From CAZJOD01 sp964547525 (GTDB lineage Bacteria; Bacillota; Clostridia; JAAYHZ01), in NCBI GenBank assembly GCA_964547525.1, contig CAZJOD010000048.1, forward strand, positions 1 through 22,441: a DNA stretch of 22,441 nucleotides, written 5' to 3'. The notes below the pieces were generated by a model. It was not told the DNA's origin. It made no database searches and worked only from the letters and a program-made list of their open reading frames with translations. Both the position numbers and the translations under genes were made by a program. Each line of letters starts with the position of its first letter. Position 1 is the stretch's first letter. Shown one piece after another: positions 7,778-15,330 of the stretch.

Positions 7778-8950
7778 TTAAAAATCATATTCGGTAACAT
7801 CATCGCAATCTTCTATGTTATAAACCATATCACCGATTTTTACGTAATCACCTTTAGAAGCTCTAATTAATTTTAATACATCATTGTCATCGTATCTTAG
7901 CAACAATGATTGTGCGTTTGTTTCAATCACTCCCCTTTCGGTGTAGATTCTTACATCCGTTAAATCCTCGTCAACATCGCAATCCAATAAAACTATAACA
8001 TCAGTATACGAGTTTTTAGTTTTGACTTCTAATGCGACATTAACTTCATAATCCTTATTGTCAGCGATTGATATACAATCCAATCTTTTTGCCTCCAATA
8101 TTTTTGATTCTTTTGTGTATGGCTCTAATATAGAAACAAATGCAACCGTTTCACCTTGCTCTACTGTTCTTTCAGTTACCACAGTCGGCAATTGAAAACC
8201 TTCATGACCTTGAGATTTCAAAGTCATAGAAGGCGGCAACCAAGTATCGCACGTAAACACTTGTTCATCCCTGGTAAAATCGATCATCTTCAGATGTAAG
8301 GCATATCCGTATTTTATTACGTTAAAGTAATTGTTTAAAAACCAATCGGCTGTCCATACATCTTCTGTTTCAATGCTTTTTTGGAAGTTACTTAAGTATA
8401 TGGCCTGAGGGTATTCCCTTTCGGTATCGGTCAATGTCAACCCCGTTACAGTTAAATCTCCAATATTACTTCGGTTATATTTTTCATAAGATCCCTCGGG
8501 ACCGTCCCCGACTCTAAATACATCAACTATGTATGTACTTGTTTTATTTATGTTAACAAGAGCCAATGAGCGTTCATATTTTTGAACACCGCTGAAAGTA
8601 CCTGGTGCATTTGCTCGAAACACTTTAAAAACATCTCCCTGTGACCATAGGGTGATAGTACCGTTTGCTCTGCTTTGTCGTTGGTTGTTAAACGCCACTA
8701 CATTGTGGGAAGCCGTTCCTGTAAACCACCTTACCACATCGGAATTCCAACCGCCACCATAACTGACATTAGGATAACCGTTATCCGGCATTAAATCCGC
8801 ATCTTGAAAGTAAATTCCAATATTCATACCGTCACCGTGACTGTGTGAAATTTTATTGGTGCCGAAATTAATCCATACCTCGGTTGCATCAGGATTTTCT
8901 CCCGTACGAAGTACGGCAATTTGGTATTCATCTTTTCTTATGGAATCCAA
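7778..8950 (-). CDS. Heparinase II/III-like lipoprotein paralog B, C-terminal part (out of frame)
   Basis: Carries the beta-sandwich domain of the second heparinase-like protein: HSHGDGMNIG, DNGYPNVSYG, ASHNVVAFN and the whole C-terminal region, matching residues about 548-935 of paralog A with the same ending (DVTEYDF against DITEYNF). Coding similarity continues upstream of the nominal TTG start at 8950 as KKYEVIEKIGKENNRIEL, up to the A7 run at 8996-9002. There it joins the reading frame of the N-terminal part. No ribosome binding site stands before the TTG, so this is not an independent gene but the 3' end of a frameshifted one. Without its toroid and signal peptide it would be neither exported nor complete. 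Confidence 0.8.
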   Translation of the reverse strand: MDSIRKDEYQIAVLRTGENPDATEVWINFGTNKISHSHGDGMNIGIYFQDADLMPDNGYPNVSYGGGWNSDVVRWFTGTASHNVVAFNNQRQSRANGTITLWSQGDVFKVFRANAPGTFSGVQKYERSLALVNINKTSTYIVDVFRVGDGPEGSYEKYNRSNIGDLTVTGLTLTDTEREYPQAIYLSNFQKSIETEDVWTADWFLNNYFNVIKYGYALHLKMIDFTRDEQVFTCDTWLPPSMTLKSQGHEGFQLPTVVTERTVEQGETVAFVSILEPYTKESKILEAKRLDCISIADNKDYEVNVALEVKTKNSYTDVIVLLDCDVDEDLTDVRIYTERGVIETNAQSLLLRYDDNDVLKLIRASKGDYVKIGDMVYNIEDCDDVTEYDF

Positions 8951-8982
8951 TTCTATACGATTATTTTCTTTGCCTATTTTTT

Positions 8983-10626
8983 CTATAACCTCATATTTTT
9001 TTGTATGTCCTCCAGCTCCACAAAGAACTTAAACGATCCTGTAGCTTTTTGACCACTGTTATTATAGATTATCCTTATTAAATCCTTGTCACCGGTTAAT
9101 TCATATAACTTATACAACATAAGATTTTCTTCACCGCCACTGTTAGGATATATTCCTACTCCCGAACCGAAATAACCGGTGTCACCCAAGATAGGGTAGT
9201 ATTTATTCACACAGTGAAGGTCAATATGAAACCGGTACGCATTATAAAGTTTAGGGCAGCGATTGTACATTTTTTCTATAAACTCGGGATCAGCCAAAGT
9301 AAAAAGATTACATAATTTAGCTATTGCACTTTTGCCCATTGTCGCATATCCTAACAAACCGCTTTCTCCGGTCATACCATCATATTTTGTATTATTATTT
9401 ATTATATTCGCTATCTGATCTTCCAGCAGGATTTGATTGTCAGGCCAGTTCAAAACACCTAAAGCGGCGAATACGGCCAATTCAGTGTAAGGTGGGTTAC
9501 TGTTCAACTTTTGTTGATTATTGACAATATCTTTTAAAATACGATTATCAATATTTGACTTTATATCTTCGAAGGTAAGCTTTTTATTATCTATTCCGGT
9601 TATTTTTGCCTTGTCAGCCAGATAGTCTCGTAATTTTGGTTCCATATATATAACCTCGACCACCTTATCATATGCAAGAGCAAGATCGTAACACTCGAAA
9701 GCACTGTCTATTCTGTATGATATGTAGCCTGCGCAAGTACCTATTTGTTCATACAACCAACCTTGTTTTACATAATCGTATTCCGGAAAGAAGTCGGCTA
9801 ACCGGTCTAAAAGTATTAATGCTCTAACTCCGTATTCGGTATCTCTTGTAAATATGTAAGCATCGGATAAACTTTTAATTGCATTTAAAATGGTTTTCTT
9901 CCATTGCCCGTATACCAGGTAAGTTTGTATAAATCTGAAAGTATCTCCACCTTGTACATATCCGGTTCCGTCATCTACACCGAATTTATCATTCTTATCG
10001 CCTGTCTCGGCATTATATAGTAAAGTTTTATCAGCTAAATCATGAGAGAAACGTCCTGCATTATTCAAACCCGATTTATAATACGATTCATAATCATTTT
10101 TGGGAAAATACTCTTTACATTTAGGACATTGGAGTTTCCACGGATTTGTTCCGGGATTTATAACCCAGTCGTACATTATAACCGATTGTTTACAAGAAGG
10201 ACAAATCCCGTCCGATTTAACCATCCACGAACGTTCCAAATCGGGATCAAATATCATGTTCCATAAATCATCATAATCAAGTTCAAGGTATTTTCGTGCC
10301 GCATTAATTGCAATCTGCCTCATAGCCTTAAATTCCAGTAAGTCTGTACAATTTTTTTCAATTGTATCCAACACTGTTTTAGAATAAAAAGTACTTGATA
10401 TTGGTATATCCACATCATATTCCTTATCCGGTTGGGATGTTTGCGATTGGCCGGTACTGCCTACTGTTGTCATTTCAACAACAGATACCGACGAAGAGCT
10501 TTCTTTTTCGGTAGCTTCGGTAATTTCAGAATCATCTTCAAAAGTATTGCTATCAATGCACGATGTGGTCAATAGTATAATAAAAATAAGTCCTAATGAA
10601 ATAAATCTTTTAAATATAATTTTCAT
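8983..10626 (-). CDS. Heparinase II/III-like lipoprotein paralog B, N-terminal part (frameshifted)
   Basis: Starts with a lipoprotein signal (LLTTSC, Cys23) and a Ser/Thr-rich linker. The same CPSC/CPKC zinc-ribbon-like motif follows, then the helical toroid seen in paralog A, up to about 520 residues of clear collinearity. After EDIQ the frame enters a run of seven A and ends four to five codons later at TAG (product 547 residues). With eight A the frame continues into the downstream part, giving one protein of about 949 residues close to the 935 of paralog A. A GAGGAGA site precedes the ATG at 10626. Either this is a recent pseudogene, a sequencing error in a homopolymer, or a slippage-dependent gene. 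Confidence 0.85.
   Translation of the reverse strand: MKIIFKRFISLGLIFIILLTTSCIDSNTFEDDSEITEATEKESSSSVSVVEMTTVGSTGQSQTSQPDKEYDVDIPISSTFYSKTVLDTIEKNCTDLLEFKAMRQIAINAARKYLELDYDDLWNMIFDPDLERSWMVKSDGICPSCKQSVIMYDWVINPGTNPWKLQCPKCKEYFPKNDYESYYKSGLNNAGRFSHDLADKTLLYNAETGDKNDKFGVDDGTGYVQGGDTFRFIQTYLVYGQWKKTILNAIKSLSDAYIFTRDTEYGVRALILLDRLADFFPEYDYVKQGWLYEQIGTCAGYISYRIDSAFECYDLALAYDKVVEVIYMEPKLRDYLADKAKITGIDNKKLTFEDIKSNIDNRILKDIVNNQQKLNSNPPYTELAVFAALGVLNWPDNQILLEDQIANIINNNTKYDGMTGESGLLGYATMGKSAIAKLCNLFTLADPEFIEKMYNRCPKLYNAYRFHIDLHCVNKYYPILGDTGYFGSGVGIYPNSGGEENLMLYKLYELTGDKDLIRIIYNNSGQKATGSFKFFVELEDIQKNMRL
8996..9002 (-). other. A7 frameshift site within heparinase-like paralog B
   Basis: Minus-strand codons read ATA CAA AAA AAT ATG AGG TTA TAG. 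One more A restores CAA AAA AAA TAT GAG, which matches the DKYRTINEI region of paralog A. The run also makes an A AAA AAT heptamer in the correct phase for a -1 ribosomal slip. No clear downstream stimulating stem is visible. Confidence 0.85.
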
Positions 10627-10657
10627 AATCTCTCCTCAAATTATTTTGTTCTTTGCA

Positions 10658-10671
10658 TTTGTAGGTACAAA
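10658..10671. promoter_or_regulatory. Operator-like inverted repeat in the leader of paralog B
   Basis: TTTGTAGGTACAAA is a perfect 6-2-6 inverted repeat lying between the candidate -10 element and the ribosome binding site of the lipoprotein gene that starts at 10626. Its position suits a repressor site, but no matching regulator is in the island. Confidence 0.3.
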
Positions 10672-10706
10672 ATTCATTTCCGATTAATTCTTCATTTGAT
10701 TATAGA

Positions 10707-10715
10707 ATTATATCA
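10707..10715 (-). promoter_or_regulatory. Extended -10 promoter candidate for paralog B
   Basis: TGATATAAT on the minus strand is a consensus extended -10 (TGnTATAAT), about 80 bases upstream of the start codon. No good -35 is seen. The bases before it (GGAGGTGAT) also look like a strong ribosome binding site, but no start codon follows at a useful distance. Confidence 0.4.
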
Positions 10716-10822
10716 CCTCCGTAAAACCGCTTAATCCATTCTAATAATACATATTAACAAATCATTTAATAAATCATATCTGATTTGACTTTCAAAAAAA
10801 GTTATTGCCTTACAATCATATT

Positions 10823-12106
10823 TTAAGTAACCAATTTTCTATAATGATCTACCTTTTCAAAAATACCACCGCTATTAATATAAAAGTCGTCGTTCAAAGT
10901 GAATAAGCCGTTTTTAGAATAAGCCCACTGACTTTCGGGATACGGATGATATCCCATAATCTGTGTCCAGTTTTTATAATTTTGATGTGCGTTGGTTTCC
11001 AAAACACCAATCTTCATTCCCGGTAGAGGATCAAGTCTGGCCGCAACATTTTTATTCCATTCAATCATAACCGGTGGTACCGTCAAGTCGGCACAAAAAC
11101 ACGGTATCTTACGTTCCTTACATATAGCGGCTATTTTTAAACTCATGCTTAAAGTTTTTGCTATAGGCTTTAAAGCTATGGCTTTATATCCTAAATCAAG
11201 TCGTTCAATCACATCTTTAACGGTATGGGCGCTCTCATCGGCGGCAATTCGCACCGGAAGATTACCAATGTAATCCTTATACTCCTCCGGAAACGGTTCT
11301 TCAAAAAGAATAATTCGATCAAGAGCTCCTATTCCATCGGCGTAACTTAAAAAATCCTCCAACACATTTTTATCCGGATATCTCCCGTTTGCATCCAGAT
11401 AATATGGTATTTTACCGTCAGTAGTCCATTGTATTTCAGTATCTTTTAATAAAGAATGTATTTGTAAAAGTCTTTTTTTATCCCATTGTAACATCTTATT
11501 TATGTTACCATCCTTGTCAGGATCATTTCCTACCTTTATCTTGAAAAAGAAAAATCCTTCATTTAAAAGGCTTTTTATATCGTCACCTGTTAACGAATAA
11601 TTAACCAAAGGTATGCAAGCTAATTTTGAATGTTTTACATCTAAAGTGCTACTATATCGCTTTGAAATCATGTCATCAAAATTATTGATTCGCTTTTCCT
11701 CGGCATACAGCTGCCATGCAGCTAAATCAACCGGCACCAAAGCGTTTAAAGCAAATGTTTCTCGCATAGCTTCGCCTGTTAACTTTTTACCATATTCACA
11801 CAACAAGGGAAATAAATAATCTAAAAGCTCGACCGGTGTATCAAATTCGTATTCTATACAGTTTTTCAATGCATATTCAGTCAGCAAAAACATTACGGCA
11901 TTTCCGGCTTCAGCCGAAAAACGTGAAAAAATCTGTGAATCCGACCATAAAACACTTTGAACACCTATACCGATTCCTTGATTTTTATTTTCACTCTCTA
12001 ACATTACGACAGTTTGCCATAAGCCGTTTAAATATTTTCCCTTAAAGCCAAATGGCGCTTTAAACGGTTCTCTTTCAAAATTCAATTCTGTTTTAATAAT
12101 TTTCAT
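10823..12106 (-). CDS. Enolase-superfamily enzyme (mandelate racemase/muconate lactonizing type)
   Basis: A 427-residue predicted cytoplasmic enzyme of the enolase superfamily, which abstracts a proton alpha to a carboxylate with Mg2+ help. It has an N-terminal capping domain and a TIM-barrel with FKIKVG (Lys189 and Lys191, end of strand 2). The metal ligands fall in YLDANG (Asp238), FEEPF (Glu269/270) and AADES (Asp290/Glu291), and IALKP (Lys313) follows. This pattern fits the muconate-lactonizing/dipeptide-epimerase-like subgroup more than classic His/Asp mandelate racemases. In a locus with lyases a sugar-acid dehydratase or epimerase role is attractive but unproven. The start has a GGGAGA site about 5 bases upstream. 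It follows the sialidase-like gene by 68 bases, probably in one operon. Confidence 0.85.
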   Translation of the reverse strand: MKIIKTELNFEREPFKAPFGFKGKYLNGLWQTVVMLESENKNQGIGIGVQSVLWSDSQIFSRFSAEAGNAVMFLLTEYALKNCIEYEFDTPVELLDYLFPLLCEYGKKLTGEAMRETFALNALVPVDLAAWQLYAEEKRINNFDDMISKRYSSTLDVKHSKLACIPLVNYSLTGDDIKSLLNEGFFFFKIKVGNDPDKDGNINKMLQWDKKRLLQIHSLLKDTEIQWTTDGKIPYYLDANGRYPDKNVLEDFLSYADGIGALDRIILFEEPFPEEYKDYIGNLPVRIAADESAHTVKDVIERLDLGYKAIALKPIAKTLSMSLKIAAICKERKIPCFCADLTVPPVMIEWNKNVAARLDPLPGMKIGVLETNAHQNYKNWTQIMGYHPYPESQWAYSKNGLFTLNDDFYINSGGIFEKVDHYRKLVT

Positions 12107-12174
12107 AGCATTCTCCCGGTAGCTATCACAAATTTTATTTAATCCTGATAGCGTTTAAATATAATAGGAATTAT

Positions 12175-13266
12175 TTATAACGATAAATTGTCATATAGAT
12201 CGTTATACTCTATACGTCTCATCCTCAACCTGTTTAAACAACCACCGTCATTTACACTTCCGGCGCAATACGCTAAAAGTACGGCACTTTCGGTAAAATG
12301 AATCGCAATATAACAATAACCGGAATCAAAATCATCCTCTATGATAACAGGTATACTTTTACTTTTTCCATTATCCCGGCTTATTGAATAAACCAAAGGT
12401 GTTCTGTCCCCGGCTTTAGAAAACCATCTACCGTCAAATCTCGGTTGAGGATTGTATACCGCTAACAAATCACCTGTATGTGGTATTCGTTTTACCGACA
12501 TAGGTGATTGAGGACTTGTATACCGGGACGGTTCCGGTATAGACCAAGATAAACCGTTATCATGTGAAAAAGATTGATATTGGCAACCGAGATCGGTCCT
12601 GAACCATTGCCATAAACAGTTTTCATATAACTCCAAAACCCCCGCCTCCTGCATTCCACTTTTAGATCCGGGAATTGAAACGTAAGCATAATTTTCCGAT
12701 TCCTTCCATGTATATCCGTTATCATCGGAATAAAACAACACCGGTATACCCCTCCCGTCAAAAGAGTTCCACCTTGTAATATGGTCTCCTCTCATTCTGT
12801 GAAAGGCTGTAGGTAGTATCAATCTACCGTTTTTCAAAAGTACAATTCTATCATTATTTGTCACATAATATCCCGGACCGTGTGCACAGCAAACGGGTTT
12901 CTCCCAGGTATTCCCTTCATCCTTGGATCTGAATAAAAAGGGTCGCGTATCGTGCCAACCGTAACGAATTACAAAAAACAAACATATATCGTCATTATGT
13001 AGACGTACCATGGAGGTGCTCATAATATTTAAAGCGTTGAAATCTTCCGGTTTGAACAATGTTTTATCATCACTCCAAGTCAAACCTCCGTCTTCGGAAA
13101 ATCTGGCGGCTATTAATGCTTTAGCATCGTCACTTCCGGATTCTCCGATAAATTTGCTGTATGCAAACATAATTTTTCCGTTTTTAAGATCTATAAACGA
13201 TCCCTCACTATTTCTCGGATTCTTTTCGGATGGACCTATTTCCGCAACAATCTCTCCTCTTTTCAT
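12175..13266 (-). CDS. BNR-repeat sialidase-like protein (GH33-type fold), cytoplasmic
   Basis: A 363-residue six-bladed beta-propeller protein with Asp-box repeats at residues 56-64 (FSEDGGLTW), 113-121 (RSKDEGNTW), 179-187 (YSDDNGYTW), 223-231 (FSHDNGLSW) and a weaker one at 316-322 (SRDNGKS). The stretch MQEAGVLELYENCLWQWFR resembles the part of sialidases that holds the catalytic Glu and the second Arg of the carboxylate-binding triad; an Arg near residue 18 may be the first. No signal peptide is present, so it would act on imported oligosaccharides. Many proteins with this fold are not sialidases, so the acidic sugar recognised is open. AAGGAGG stands before the ATG. It lies 18 bases after the lyase-like gene and so is surely cotranscribed with it. 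Confidence 0.82.
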   Translation of the reverse strand: MKRGEIVAEIGPSEKNPRNSEGSFIDLKNGKIMFAYSKFIGESGSDDAKALIAARFSEDGGLTWSDDKTLFKPEDFNALNIMSTSMVRLHNDDICLFFVIRYGWHDTRPFLFRSKDEGNTWEKPVCCAHGPGYYVTNNDRIVLLKNGRLILPTAFHRMRGDHITRWNSFDGRGIPVLFYSDDNGYTWKESENYAYVSIPGSKSGMQEAGVLELYENCLWQWFRTDLGCQYQSFSHDNGLSWSIPEPSRYTSPQSPMSVKRIPHTGDLLAVYNPQPRFDGRWFSKAGDRTPLVYSISRDNGKSKSIPVIIEDDFDSGYCYIAIHFTESAVLLAYCAGSVNDGGCLNRLRMRRIEYNDLYDNLSL

Positions 13267-13284
13267 AAAGCCTCCTTTATCCTG

Positions 13285-14958
13285 TTACTTTATAATAACT
13301 TTTAAATCATGACGGTTATGTTCAAATTCAACCGTTATTACTGCGAAAGTTTCTTCAAAAGATTTTTGATGGTTAACAACATAAGAATTGTAGGGGATCA
13401 AAGGATAATTAAAAACAGCTTCATCCGATAAATATAATTTTTTCCCTTTGTATTCTACAAAAGAGTCTTTAGGCACACCCGTACCAAAATACTCTTTGCC
13501 AAAAAGATATTTTTTATCATTAACGGTCACACTCTCTCCTAAACCGACAAATAAAGGTATGTTCACATAAGCACGTTCGGTTTCTGACAAACCTTCGACA
13601 TTATAATAGATTATCAGACTTTCTTCTTCAAACTCAAATCTAACGGTGCATTTTTTGTTTCCATAAGTTAAATTCATGCCTTTATTATCATTTGAAAGCA
13701 TTCCTTCTTCATGGGTATAGTATAATTTCCCATGTGACACTATGTTAAAACATGACAATTGAGGTTGTGCAATGGAGTGTCCTCCACCTACAATCAGCCC
13801 GCAATCATCATTGTATACGGCGAAAAGGTTTTGGCGTTCCAATATCCATCTGCTTCCGTAGGTTTTTATTGTTTGACAGCACATATCAACGACCCATTTC
13901 TTATCTTTTAAAATTAATACGTTTTCTTCCGGCATACAAACGGTTTCGTTGTACAATCTGAATTCTTTTACCGGGCTTACCATAAAGTCGTCTTTGATAT
14001 GACGGTAATTTTCTACCAACATGGCAATCCCTTGTGTACTTCCGATAAAACTTTTATTAGTCAGAATATTTTGAATAGCCGTAACAAATGTAGAAACCAC
14101 CTCTTTACCTTCATCAAAATATGAATAAGCCGCAGGGAAATTCATTGGTGCAAAGTGCTTTGAATATCTGTTCCGAGTATCGATAGCAGCCGATACTGAA
14201 AAATCCGGATACATTAATTTAGATATGTATGTTAAAGATTTCCTTAATGCATTTAAAATCTTTTCGTTCCCGGAGAGAAAATAATATTTGGATAAAGCAC
14301 CTATTGTTACAGTCGCATATTTAGAAACAAGTGTTTTCCCCTCGTACCACGTGCCGGATAATGTCTGTCCGTCAGCTATCAAGTTCATAACTTTATCGGC
14401 TATTTCCATAGCTTTTTTATCATCTTTTAGCATACCGTAACGATATGCCGCCACAACATGCCAGCAAAAATGATTCGCCACTTCATGATTTGCTATTGAA
14501 TAACGAAAAGTATTGCTATGTAATTGCTTTTTTACACCCGGTATAATTTTCTTTTGCATTATTACATCAATTCTGTCAGACCATTTTTGAACAGTATCGG
14601 TATCCATATACGGTTTAATCAATTCCAATGAATTCATCCAATGAAATACACCCCATTCGTCAACACATTTACCCCAATAATTGTCGAATGTAACCAGTTT
14701 TGTTTCACCTTCGGCATCAGTTAAAGTATAAAAAAATTCCCAACATTTAATTGCCATCTCTAATGTCTTAGGATCTTTATAATATGGATTTTCAAACTTG
14801 TTATTTACATATAACTCGGCGAAATACAACCCGGTATACTGACTATATAAAATATGACCTTTTTCCGGGACTATTGTTTCACCTTTATCGGTTACCATAC
14901 GCGATACATCGTCGTATATTCCTACCATTGATTCGAAAATGATTTTTTGTGCATTCAT
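13285..14958 (-). CDS. Alpha/alpha-toroid polysaccharide (oligosaccharide) lyase-like protein, cytoplasmic
   Basis: A 557-residue protein with no signal peptide. The N-terminal ~330 residues are helical, with conserved-looking His/Asn/Tyr patches (ANHEVANHFCWHVVAAYRYG near residue 190 and SGTWYEGKT). The C-terminal ~220 residues are beta-rich (GGGHSIAQPQLS and later strands), an architecture like heparinase II/III or alginate-type lyases. It lacks the HDHGDG motif of the two lipoproteins, so it belongs to a different branch and may cut oligosaccharides inside the cell. The catalytic class is inferred from architecture only. I chose the ATG at 14958 over an ATG at 15025-15027 because AGGAGG lies 9 bases before it and the extra 23 residues are unlike coding sequence and overlap the leader terminator. 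First gene of the unit with the sialidase-like and enolase-type genes. Confidence 0.75.
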   Translation of the reverse strand: MNAQKIIFESMVGIYDDVSRMVTDKGETIVPEKGHILYSQYTGLYFAELYVNNKFENPYYKDPKTLEMAIKCWEFFYTLTDAEGETKLVTFDNYWGKCVDEWGVFHWMNSLELIKPYMDTDTVQKWSDRIDVIMQKKIIPGVKKQLHSNTFRYSIANHEVANHFCWHVVAAYRYGMLKDDKKAMEIADKVMNLIADGQTLSGTWYEGKTLVSKYATVTIGALSKYYFLSGNEKILNALRKSLTYISKLMYPDFSVSAAIDTRNRYSKHFAPMNFPAAYSYFDEGKEVVSTFVTAIQNILTNKSFIGSTQGIAMLVENYRHIKDDFMVSPVKEFRLYNETVCMPEENVLILKDKKWVVDMCCQTIKTYGSRWILERQNLFAVYNDDCGLIVGGGHSIAQPQLSCFNIVSHGKLYYTHEEGMLSNDNKGMNLTYGNKKCTVRFEFEEESLIIYYNVEGLSETERAYVNIPLFVGLGESVTVNDKKYLFGKEYFGTGVPKDSFVEYKGKKLYLSDEAVFNYPLIPYNSYVVNHQKSFEETFAVITVEFEHNRHDLKVIIK

Positions 14959-14967
14959 TAAGTATAT

Positions 14968-14973
14968 CCTCCT
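14968..14973 (-). promoter_or_regulatory. Strong ribosome binding site that sets the lyase-like start
   Basis: AGGAGG on the minus strand, 9 bases upstream of the ATG at 14958. Confidence 0.85.
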
Positions 14974-15013
14974 CGAATAAAAACACGGTTCACTATGTTG
15001 AAGCGACCGCATT

Positions 15014-15037
15014 AAAAAAGGCTTCAAAAAAGCCTTT
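15014..15037 (-). terminator. Leader terminator upstream of the lyase-like gene
   Basis: Minus strand: AAAGGCTT pairs with AAGCCTTT around a 5-base loop, followed by further T (six in a row in total). It lies between the promoter at 15111-15140 and the ribosome binding site at 14968-14973, so it would stop transcription before the gene unless overcome. A competing 7-bp pairing (15021-15027 with 14998-15004, TTGAAGC/GCTTCAA on the plus strand) shares part of the stem. This suggests conditional read-through. Confidence 0.65.
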
Positions 15038-15110
15038 AATAAATAAGGTTAAATACCCGATTTTAATTACAAAATTCGATATGCATTTTATGTGTTTTGT
15101 AAAATTGTTT

Positions 15111-15140
15111 ATTATAATATAGTAAGTCATAAAATGTCAC
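15111..15140 (-). promoter_or_regulatory. Promoter for the lyase-sialidase-enolase unit
   Basis: Minus strand GTGACA (15135-15140), 18-base spacer, TATAAT (15111-15116). Predicted start near 15105 and a leader of about 145 bases. Further upstream, AATTGATT (15169-15176) and AATCAATT (15205-15212) form a spaced inverted repeat that could bind a regulator. With the two terminators, this accounts for the 15028-15330 gap; no gene is seen there. Confidence 0.5.
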
Positions 15141-15250
15141 CTCACAATATAATAATACCGGATTTTTCAATTGATTAATACTATTTTTTGGTTTCTTTTA
15201 ATTAAATCAATTAAAACTATCATTCCATAAAAAATGTATCCTGTTTAATT

Positions 15251-15281
15251 AAAAACAGGCCACAAAATGCAGCCTGTTTTT
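15251..15281 (-). terminator. Intrinsic terminator of the PreA/PreT-like gene
   Basis: AAAAACAGGC (15251-15260) and GCCTGTTTTT (15272-15281) form a perfect 10-bp stem with an 11-base loop, ending in T on both strands. It lies 50 bases after the stop of the reductase gene. Confidence 0.8.
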
Positions 15282-15330
15282 AATCTTTATGTCGCTTTTA
15301 AAGTATGATACTCAATATATTCAATCGAAT

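Noticed and set aside
10714..10722. GGAGGTGAT as a ribosome binding site of a small gene
   Set aside because: The next ATG is about 20 bases away and is followed by a stop after two codons; the bases are better explained by the extended -10 region.
12492..12761. 89-codon minus-strand ORF in another frame of the sialidase-like gene
   Set aside because: It lies wholly inside a gene with clear repeat motifs and has no features of its own.
14956..15027. N-terminal extension of the lyase-like protein to an ATG at 15027
   Set aside because: No ribosome binding site there; the segment overlaps the leader terminator, while AGGAGG precedes the ATG at 14958.
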